From NCBI RefSeq assembly GCF_012516315.1, contig NZ_CP051185.1:2593403-2657402 (forward strand): a stretch of DNA of 64,000 nt, written 5' to 3'. Made by a program: the position numbers and the translations under genes. Below, piece by piece: positions 37,156-44,134 of this stretch (the first letter of the stretch is position 1; each line of letters opens with the position of its first letter). The DNA comes from Limnospira fusiformis SAG 85.79. Its GTDB lineage: Bacteria > Cyanobacteriota > Cyanobacteriia > Cyanobacteriales > Microcoleaceae. The notes under the pieces are model-generated. The model made no database searches. It was not told where the DNA came from and saw nothing but the letters and a program-made list of their open reading frames with translations.

Positions 37156-37773
37156 CACCTTGTTTCTCCTAACGATAGTATTGCCCAACTAAGGCCTGCG
37201 CCTTCTATAACGTGAGTTTATCTTGACCCCAATCATACCCTAAAGGCTGACCTCTTCTGAAGTTTAGGTATCGAAACTTTTGGTTTGATGTCCCTGGTCA
37301 GTTAACAGCAAATCCTCCATTCCCCTAGATCCCCACTGGTAGAGAGCCAATTGCTGATCTGGGTGTGCTATTGTGCCTTCCCTCATAGTTAGGGGGGATT
37401 CTGCTTCCGGGTGCGATCGGCTATGATTAGGGGCGCATACTTAGGATAATAAGCCTCAGTAATCACATCTAAGGAGGACATGATGACCCCAAATGCCCTA
37501 GGGTGAAGCTATGGCAGGTGTTGAGTCTTATATGGCATCCGCCCCGGTTGGCCTTGATCTAAACCTAATTTTCCGCAGGTAGCATCCGGTTATTTCCGAT
37601 TTTGGGGAGTATGTAGTATACAAATACCATACAGCCTTCTGCCTCCATCGGAGCGATCGCCTTTTAATCTTGTAATTGCCATACTTTGCTATGGTTGAGT
37701 TTCCAACAAGCGGCAATTATTGATATGATAATCGCCTGTTGGATGTGTGGTGTGGTGTGTTGAGGAATAGTTA
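37156..37773. other. Intergenic region between gap2 and murC
   Basis: About 620 bp with divergent flanking genes, so it should hold both promoters. It contains a 9-codon frame with a strong ribosome site (37480-37506, separate entry) and no larger supported gene. A minus-strand open frame of 62 codons at 37528-37716 has no recognisable features. Confidence 0.45.
37471..37506 (+). promoter_or_regulatory. Possible leader peptide frame with a perfect Shine-Dalgarno site
   Basis: AAGGAGG at 37471-37477 is followed at 37480 by ATG ATG and a reading MMTPNALG with TGA at 37504-37506. AAGGAGG is one of the strongest ribosome sites in the window. It lies 270 bp before murC, so it could be a regulatory short frame or the ruin of a gene. 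Confidence 0.3.
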
Positions 37774-39360
37774 ATGCCTAATACTGTCGATTTTAATGGC
37801 AGGCCATTTCATTTCATTGGCATTGGTGGCATAGGAATGTCAGCCCTTGCCTATATTTTAGCCCAGCGAAATTTGCCTGTCTTTGGCTCAGACCTGCAAA
37901 ATAGCCATATCACAGAACGATTGGAAGCCATGGGGGCTCATATTTTTGGGAGTCAAGATGCCAGCAACTTTGACATTTTTAAAACCCCCAAGCATAATTG
38001 GGAGTCAATGGCTTCTGGGCTATCAGGCAAAATCTCGTCAGAGAAAGCCACTTTACCCAGAGAATCATCTTCGATCGCTCAGTTAGAACAGCAACTGCCA
38101 CAAGTTATTTGTTCAACAGCTATCCATCCCGAAAATCCCGAATATCAAGTCGCCCGAGAGTTAGGATGTCCGATTTTTCATAGATCAGACCTACTAGCCG
38201 CTTTGATGGCTGAGTACCAAAGTATTGCCGTAGCCGGGACTCATGGTAAAACTACAACCAGCAGCTTGATTGCTTTTCTATTGCTCAAAGCTGGTTTGGA
38301 CCCGACAATTCTGGTGGGTGGCGAGGTGAACGCTTGGGAAGGAAATGCCCGCGTGGGACATAGCCCTTATTTAGTAGCCGAAGCTGATGAGTCTGATGGT
38401 TCCCTAGTCAAACTAGCATCCCATATAGGGGTTGTGACTAATATTGAACTTGATCATCCTGACCACTACAAAACTCTTGATCAATTGATCTCGACCTTTA
38501 GGATTTTTGCCAATCAATGTGAGACTATTGTGGGGTGCATTGACTGCACAATGGTTCGAGATTACCTTAAACCTACCATTAGCTACAGCATTAACTCCCA
38601 GTTTAATGCCGACTATACTGTTGATGCTGTTCAATATCTAGCTGACGGCATCATGGCTCAGGTTTATGAGCGAGGTGAGGCGATCGGTCTGCTAAAGTTA
38701 CAATTGCTGGGAGCCCATAATCTCAGTAATGCTTTGGCAACCGTGGCTGTGGGTCGGTTACTCAATTTGGAATTTTCTGTGATTGCTCAGGCGATCGCAC
38801 AATTTCCTGGGACTAAACGACGCTTTGAATATCGGGGGCATTATGGGGGTATTCAATTTGTTGATGATTATGCCCACCACCCTAGCGAAATTCGAGTGAC
38901 ACTTGCTGCTGCTAGGGGGCGGCTTCAAAATTCCAGTGGTCTTAGCTCCACCTTATCGGAAGCAGCCATCACGCCTGTTCATCCCGGTTCGGAAATTAAA
39001 CGAGTGGTCGCCATTTTTCAGCCCCACCGGTACAGTCGCACCGAAACCCTTATGGAGGATTTCGCACTGTGCTTTGGTGATGCAGACTTAGTTATGCTCA
39101 CCGAGATCTATAGCGCCGGAGAAGCCAATCCCAACAGGATTAATGGTCAACAATTAGCCACGCGCGTTGCTGAACATCATCCCCATGTCGATTACCAGTC
39201 CTCCCTAGAGGCGGTGAAAACTCGCTTGTGTCAACTGCTCAAACCAGGAGATTTGGTCCTGTTTTTGGGTGCTGGCAACCTCAACCGAGTAATTCCAGAG
39301 GTGATGGCATTCTTTCAATCCGATGACAATTCTGGCATCAATCCCACTGTTACTGCGTAA
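37774..39360 (+). CDS. murC: UDP-N-acetylmuramate--L-alanine ligase
   Basis: The 528-residue Mur ligase has the N-terminal FIGIGGIGMSALA, the ATP loop AVAGTHGKTTTSS, ADESDGSLV, LDHPDHY and the C-terminal FQPHRYSRT and FLGAGNL motifs. It joins L-Ala to UDP-MurNAc in the cytosol. Between the N-terminal Rossmann part and ICSTAIHPENPE there is an insertion of roughly 35 residues compared with the usual MurC. murB follows 67 bp downstream, as in other cyanobacteria. Confidence 0.95.
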   Translation: MPNTVDFNGRPFHFIGIGGIGMSALAYILAQRNLPVFGSDLQNSHITERLEAMGAHIFGSQDASNFDIFKTPKHNWESMASGLSGKISSEKATLPRESSSIAQLEQQLPQVICSTAIHPENPEYQVARELGCPIFHRSDLLAALMAEYQSIAVAGTHGKTTTSSLIAFLLLKAGLDPTILVGGEVNAWEGNARVGHSPYLVAEADESDGSLVKLASHIGVVTNIELDHPDHYKTLDQLISTFRIFANQCETIVGCIDCTMVRDYLKPTISYSINSQFNADYTVDAVQYLADGIMAQVYERGEAIGLLKLQLLGAHNLSNALATVAVGRLLNLEFSVIAQAIAQFPGTKRRFEYRGHYGGIQFVDDYAHHPSEIRVTLAAARGRLQNSSGLSSTLSEAAITPVHPGSEIKRVVAIFQPHRYSRTETLMEDFALCFGDADLVMLTEIYSAGEANPNRINGQQLATRVAEHHPHVDYQSSLEAVKTRLCQLLKPGDLVLFLGAGNLNRVIPEVMAFFQSDDNSGINPTVTA

Positions 39361-39427
39361 CTGGATATTAACTCATGTAATGTGCTGATTAAATTACAGG
39401 CATTTCTCATTAAAGAAGTATTTGATT

Positions 39428-40396
39428 ATGGTCATGACTGTTTCCTCTGGCTCTCTAGGTCAAGTGAACGGAAAACCGGAACGCTCCATCACCCTCCTGG
39501 GTAATGACTGTTTGATCCGGTCTAAAGTTTCCCTAGCTTCTCTAACCTCGTTTCGGGTGGGAGGCCCCGCCGACTGGTATACTGCACCGCAAAGATTAGA
39601 TCAGTTACTAGCTTGTTTGGAATGGGCTAATGCCGAAGAACTACCGATTACTTTATTGGGCGGCGGTTCCAATCTTTTGGTGAGCGATCGAGGTTTGCGC
39701 GGTTTGGTGATTGGTACTCGTTATCTGCGACATACTCACTTTGACCAGGAAACTGGACAGCTTACGGTCGGTTCGGGTGCTTCTTTGCCCCGTTTGGCTT
39801 GGAAAGCTGCTCGTATGGGTTGGCGTGGCTTAGAATGGGCGGTGGGAATTCCGGGAACTGTCGGAGGAGCAATAGTTATGAATGCTGGCGCTCATATTTC
39901 TTGTACAGCAGATATTTTAGTTAATACCCATATCCTGGAACGTTCGGGAACTCTCCAGGTTTTACCCCCGGAAAAATTGGGCTACCGCTATCGTACTTCT
40001 AATCTACAGGGAAGCGATCGCCTAGTTACTCAGGCTACATTCCAGTTACAGCCCGGTTATGACCCAGAACAGGTTATGGCTGAGACTACAGAACATTTCC
40101 AACAGCGAAGGCTATCTCAACCCTACCATTTACCTAGTTGTGGCAGTGTTTTTCGTAACCCTGGACCCCATAAGGCCGGCTGGTTGATTGAACAAACGGG
40201 ATTAAAGGGTTATAAAATTGGTGGCGCTCAAGTGGCTGAACGCCATGCTAACTTTATCTTGAATTGCGGCTCGGCTACCGCTAGTGATATCTTTCAACTG
40301 ATACACCATGTTCAAGAGCGAGTTCAGCATCAGTGGTCCTGTTTGTTAGAGCCAGAGGTGAGAATCCTCGGAGAGCATGATTTAATCTCAAATTAG
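39428..40396 (+). CDS. murB: UDP-N-acetylenolpyruvoylglucosamine reductase, C-terminus rewritten by IS607
   Basis: The 322-residue protein has [13 protein letters not shown] and [11 protein letters not shown] (FAD), [20 protein letters not shown], the [11 protein letters not shown] active-site region and [10 protein letters not shown]. It reduces the enolpyruvyl group to make UDP-MurNAc, the substrate of MurC encoded before it. The normal end LEPEVRILG is followed here by EHDLISN and TAG, and those codons belong to the left end of the IS607 element starting at 40373. Starts at 39428 and 39434 (both ATG) are possible. Confidence 0.95.
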   Translation: MVMTVSSGSLGQVNGKPERSITLLGNDCLIRSKVSLASLTSFRVGGPADWYTAPQRLDQLLACLEWANAEELPITLLGGGSNLLVSDRGLRGLVIGTRYLRHTHFDQETGQLTVGSGASLPRLAWKAARMGWRGLEWAVGIPGTVGGAIVMNAGAHISCTADILVNTHILERSGTLQVLPPEKLGYRYRTSNLQGSDRLVTQATFQLQPGYDPEQVMAETTEHFQQRRLSQPYHLPSCGSVFRNPGPHKAGWLIEQTGLKGYKIGGAQVAERHANFILNCGSATASDIFQLIHHVQERVQHQWSCLLEPEVRILGEHDLISN

Positions 40397-40451
40397 GTTA
40401 ACATTTTAGGGCAATACGGTATAATAAGCGAGAAGAGTTGAGGATCAACCT

Positions 40452-41045
40452 ATTGCCAGATATGTCAAACCCAAGGAAGCGGCCCAAATCCTTGGAGTCC
40501 ATGAAAGAACACTCCGCAGATGGGACGACAATGGCTCAATCGAGACCATCAGAACCCCCGCTGGGCAACGACGATATAACGTTGAGTCATATACTGCCAA
40601 ATCAGGCAGTGACAAACGCAAAGTCGTTATCTATGCCAGAGTTAGTAGCCGCGCCCAGCAGTCCGACCTCAACCGACAGGTAGCCACACTGTCCAACCTC
40701 TACCCCGAAGCAGAAGTCGTCTCAGAAATCGGAGGCGGGCTCAACTTCAAGCGAAAGAAAATGCTGGCCTTACTGGGACAAGTCTTGTCAGGAGATGTCC
40801 GCATGGTTGTTGTTGCCCACAAAGACCGATTGGCCAGATTTGGATGGGACTTGTTTCGATGGCTCTGTGAGCAAAACAGGTGCGAACTCATGGTTCTCAA
40901 CGAGACAAGTCTCAGTCCAGAACGAGAAATGGTTGAGGACATCCTCGCCATCCTCCACTGCTTCAGTTCCCGATTATACGGACTGCGTAAATACAAAACT
41001 CAGGTCAAACAAGATCCGGATTTACCCCAGCCCAGAGCTAAATAA
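40452..41045 (+). CDS. IS607-family serine recombinase TnpA
   Basis: The frame has an N-terminal MerR-like helix-turn-helix (RYVKPKEAAQILGVHERTL, then AGQRRY) and a serine-recombinase core with the nucleophile region IYARVSSRAQQSDL, followed by VVAHKDRLARFGWDL and a C-terminal LYGLRKYK. That is the whole IS607 TnpA plan, about 200 residues. The frame is open from 40428, but no ATG, GTG or TTG is in frame before the ATG at 40761, which is inside the catalytic domain. Translation must start at an unusual codon (ATT at 40452 is the nearest) or the start has been lost. Confidence 0.75.
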   Translation: MARYVKPKEAAQILGVHERTLRRWDDNGSIETIRTPAGQRRYNVESYTAKSGSDKRKVVIYARVSSRAQQSDLNRQVATLSNLYPEAEVVSEIGGGLNFKRKKMLALLGQVLSGDVRMVVVAHKDRLARFGWDLFRWLCEQNRCELMVLNETSLSPEREMVEDILAILHCFSSRLYGLRKYKTQVKQDPDLPQPRAK

Positions 41046-41205
41046 AGTCTGGCGTAAATGGCTGGCTGCTTGTCGGTATTGCTACAACCAAGCAATTGCA
41101 TTATCCCGGAGTGGTAAACGACTAAGCAAATTAAAGTTACGCTGCGGAAGTGATGCAGAGTGACTTACCTGCATGGGTCAAAGAAACAGTTCAAAGTCTG
41201 TTAGG
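40990..41205 (+). pseudogene. tnpB N-terminal remnant of the IS607 element
   Basis: Overlapping the end of tnpA in another frame: NKIRIYPSPELNKVWRKWLA, then CRYCYNQAIALSRSGKRLS, the usual TnpB beginning. After SKLKLR the frame is lost (stop at 41163) and continues in another as VMQSDLPAWVKET before stopping near 41205. The RuvC and zinc-finger parts are absent. Confidence 0.75.
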
Positions 41206-41339
41206 CTGAGAATTTTGGCCCTGTGAAGCCAGTTTGATTCGCCATGATTGTTCCTAGATCAAGACTTCTGGTACAATTTGGGGTTAAGCTAGGTCTTATG
41301 GAAAACTCAGAGCGTCCATGACGCAAGGGAAAATTAGTT

Positions 41340-41696
41340 ATGACACCAGAAGGAAAAGGATTCGGTCGTGATGGCTTCGGCCTTGGTAAAATGAAGGAAC
41401 TAGCCGAGGCTTTTAAAAAAGCCCAGGCGGTTCAGGAAGGGGCGAAAAAACTTCAGGAAGATTTGGATGAACTGGAAGTCCTCGGAGAAGCGGGTGGTGG
41501 CCTGGTGAAGGTTTATCTGAGTGGGAACCAACAACCTCGCCGGGTAGAAGTATCTCCTGATTTGCTGGGAGAGGAACCTGATGTAGTCTCTGATCTAATC
41601 TTAACGGCGATGAAGGAAGCCTATAATAACTCCACCTCTACTATGCGGGAACGCATGGAAGAGTTGACTGGTGGGTTGAACTTACCCGGTTTATAA
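41340..41696 (+). CDS. YbaB/EbfC-family nucleoid-associated protein
   Basis: The 118-residue protein has the family pattern: a charged helical first half ([29 protein letters not shown]), a central [20 protein letters not shown] and a C-terminal helix. YbaB dimers bind DNA. It sits downstream of murC-murB as in related genomes, now separated from murB by the IS607 element. Confidence 0.9.
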   Translation: MTPEGKGFGRDGFGLGKMKELAEAFKKAQAVQEGAKKLQEDLDELEVLGEAGGGLVKVYLSGNQQPRRVEVSPDLLGEEPDVVSDLILTAMKEAYNNSTSTMRERMEELTGGLNLPGL

Positions 41697-41745
41697 ATTA
41701 TTTATCCCCTTTGAGCGGTGGCTAAGTGAGGCTTTAGAGTCTCAC

Positions 41746-43116
41746 TTATTTTGTTAGGTGATGTCTTTGACTGGGTAAGGCTGCGGTTAAAACTTCCCGG
41801 CCGCTGTCGGTGACTAATACATCATCCTCAATGCGAATGCCACGCACATCGGCAAATTTTTCGAGTTGTTCCCAATTTACCATATCTCGATAGGTTTCGC
41901 GATTGGATGGGTGATTTAAAATGGCTGGAACTTGATAAAAACCAGGTTCGATGGTGACTAGCATTCCGGGGGCTAGGGGTCTATTTAGACGCAGAAAACC
42001 TAGACCAAAGCGATCGCTTCTTTTGCGCCCAGGAGCATATCCGGCTAAGTCTCCTAGGTCTTCCATATCATGAACGTCTAACCCTAGTAAATGACCGATA
42101 CCATGGGGGAAAAATAAGGCGTGAGCATCCTTTTCTACTAATTCGGTTACCTGTCCTCGCAAAATCCCTAAATCTACTAATCCCTCGGTGATAACCGCCG
42201 CCGCTAATAAATGAATATCCCTATATTCTACACCGGGTTTGACCTGCTCAATACAAGCATCATGGGCGGCTAATACTATATCATATATATCGGCTTGGGT
42301 AGGGGAAAAAGTGCCGGAAACTGGCCAGGTGCGGGTGACATCTCCAGCCCATCCCCCAGGGGTTTCTGCGCCGACATCTGCTAATAATAAATCACCGGAT
42401 TTCAGGGGATTATGGTATAATTCGTTATGTAATACCTGACCCTCGGTGGTCACTATACTATTATAAGAACAGGTCATATTATGGGCAATGATGACGGCTT
42501 CCATGGCTGCCCTAATATCACTTTCGTGGCTGGCTGTGGGGGTGGCTAAAATTCCGGCTTGGTGTGCTTTGACGGTGACGGTGGCGGCTTTTTTGAGTTC
42601 GGACAGGGCGGCATCATCATGGCATAAACGGAGGTTAATTATGGCTTTGATTAACGCTAAATCTTGACCTACGGCGGCGGCTGGAGCCATGACAGGGCGC
42701 TTTAAAATGCGTTCCATTTCGGCAAGGGTGGCTGGGTCTTGCACTCTGACGGTGGCAGCATTATGGCTTTTTTGGGTTAATTCCGATTTGGGAAAAGCGG
42801 AGTTGGCACCGATAATTTCAGCGAGGCGATCGCGTGAGAGACTTTCCCCATGCCATAGGGCGCTATCTGGGTCTGGGTCATCCATAAATAGGGTCAGTTT
42901 TCCCCCTTCTAAATGGATGACAGTATCGACTAAGGATAGACCGGCAAAATATAAGAAATGGCTACTGGCGCGGAAAGGATAAATATTAGCGGGAAAATTG
43001 CGCGATCGCACACCACCAGACCACAACAGGACGGGAAAATCTACCAGTTGCGCTAATTGGTGGCGGCGCTGATATAAGCTATTAACCAGACCTTCAGAAG
43101 GTTGAGGAAGTCGCAT
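41746..43116 (-). CDS. pepP: Xaa-Pro aminopeptidase (M24 family)
   Basis: The 456-residue enzyme has an N-terminal aminopeptidase P domain (FRASSHFLYFAGL) and an M24 C-terminal domain with all metal ligands: DVGAE, DVTRTW, HGIGHLLGLDVHD, IEPG and RIEDD. It removes N-terminal residues preceding proline. It converges on ybaB; the GNAT gene lies 18 bp upstream on the same strand, so the two may share a transcript. Confidence 0.9.
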   Translation of the reverse strand: MRLPQPSEGLVNSLYQRRHQLAQLVDFPVLLWSGGVRSRNFPANIYPFRASSHFLYFAGLSLVDTVIHLEGGKLTLFMDDPDPDSALWHGESLSRDRLAEIIGANSAFPKSELTQKSHNAATVRVQDPATLAEMERILKRPVMAPAAAVGQDLALIKAIINLRLCHDDAALSELKKAATVTVKAHQAGILATPTASHESDIRAAMEAVIIAHNMTCSYNSIVTTEGQVLHNELYHNPLKSGDLLLADVGAETPGGWAGDVTRTWPVSGTFSPTQADIYDIVLAAHDACIEQVKPGVEYRDIHLLAAAVITEGLVDLGILRGQVTELVEKDAHALFFPHGIGHLLGLDVHDMEDLGDLAGYAPGRKRSDRFGLGFLRLNRPLAPGMLVTIEPGFYQVPAILNHPSNRETYRDMVNWEQLEKFADVRGIRIEDDVLVTDSGREVLTAALPSQRHHLTK

Positions 43117-43134
43117 AATTCGGGGTTAATTTAT

Positions 43135-43737
43135 TTAGATAGTGAGGTCACAACTCATTAAAATATAACTGAGGCGATCGCTTATTTCTGGGTGGGGAGG
43201 AATTACCAGGGTTTTAACTTCTCGGAACCCATTTTTTTGGTATAAGCGAATGGCGGTCAAGTTATCCGATTGAGTAACTAAACTCAAGGTAGAAAATCCT
43301 GATTCCCAGGCTTTTTGCTTGGTTCGCCAGATTAATGATGTGCCAATACCCTGCCGTTGATATGGTGACTTAACCGCCAAAATATTAAGAAACCAACTCC
43401 CCTCAACTTTGGCGTTATCAAAAGCCTCGATAATAGCCAAACGGTCAGGCTTAAATAACTGTTTCATCTCTTCTGTGATGATATCGGCATTAGCCGGATA
43501 GCTGTTCGCCATGCCAATAATGCGACCATGACTATAGGCAACCTCAATGTTTTGATAAGATAAAACAGAAGTTTCTGACTGAATCATTCTGGCTAGTATT
43601 TGTTCAACGGTTAATTGTTGATGAAGAGGCTGGAGTAAAAAATCCATCATCTCCCCGGCAGCCAGTCTGATGAGTGGTGCAATTTCTAGGACATCCCTAG
43701 GATTAGCAGCGCGGTAACTAACATTGAGTACATCCAT
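43135..43737 (-). CDS. GNAT-family N-acetyltransferase
   Basis: The 200-residue protein has the GNAT acetyl-CoA site: LAVKSPYQRQGIGTSLI (Q/RxxGxG/A motif) near 120-136, followed by LVTQSDNLTAIRLYQKNGF. The N-terminal half has an acceptor region I cannot assign. It lies just upstream of pepP on the same strand. Confidence 0.8.
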   Translation of the reverse strand: MDVLNVSYRAANPRDVLEIAPLIRLAAGEMMDFLLQPLHQQLTVEQILARMIQSETSVLSYQNIEVAYSHGRIIGMANSYPANADIITEEMKQLFKPDRLAIIEAFDNAKVEGSWFLNILAVKSPYQRQGIGTSLIWRTKQKAWESGFSTLSLVTQSDNLTAIRLYQKNGFREVKTLVIPPHPEISDRLSYILMSCDLTI

Positions 43738-43845
43738 TAAGATTAAGGGATTTATAGTTAATTAATCAATAGCAATAACCCTATCTGATACAAGCACAAA
43801 TTATCCAAAATGTCAAGCATATTACCCCATATTTTGGGGGTTAAT

Positions 43846-44052
43846 TTATTCTTGCCATCGGCTTAAAATATGTTTTAAACCCTTGCCGATTTCTTCCCAA
43901 TTGTCGGCCAAGTCGGTACTACGATCGCTCCTCAAAAAATCAGCTTCTTTCAAGCAGCGATCGGCGAGGCAATCCAAAACGGTTTGAATGCCATAATCAC
44001 CAATAAGTTGATTTAAGGCGTGGGTCAGGTGTTGATTTTTGGGTTCGGTCAT
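43846..44052 (-). CDS. Small conserved hypothetical protein, 68-71 residues
   Basis: The protein is acidic and helical (MTEPKNQHLTHALNQLIGDYG, ending LKHILSRWQE), without membrane segments. I do not recognise a family, but the pattern is coding-like and it stands alone between two longer genes on the same strand. The open frame begins 9 bases earlier; the ATG giving MTEPKN is preferred. Confidence 0.5.
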   Translation of the reverse strand: MTEPKNQHLTHALNQLIGDYGIQTVLDCLADRCLKEADFLRSDRSTDLADNWEEIGKGLKHILSRWQE

Positions 44053-44134
44053 AATTTCCAATGAAGTTGGCAGTTAATAGTCAGACAATTCCGCCGAAAT
44101 TATAGCAGAATTATTGACCAAAAACCAAACCTGG

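Larger units (their letters stand above)
40373..41205 (+). mobile_element. IS607-type element with near-complete tnpA and truncated tnpB
   Basis: The left end (GAGCATGATTTAATCTC and onward) matches those at 2987 and 3727. A serine-recombinase tnpA follows, then the N-terminus of tnpB, which runs out after about 70 codons. Most of tnpB and the right end shared by the other two copies (GTATCAG) are missing, so the right boundary, set at the end of tnpB-like text, is approximate. It lies between murB and ybaB. Confidence 0.75.

Noticed and set aside
37528-37716. 62-codon minus-strand frame between gap2 and murC
   Set aside because: No recognisable motif and no ribosome site; could not be told from chance.
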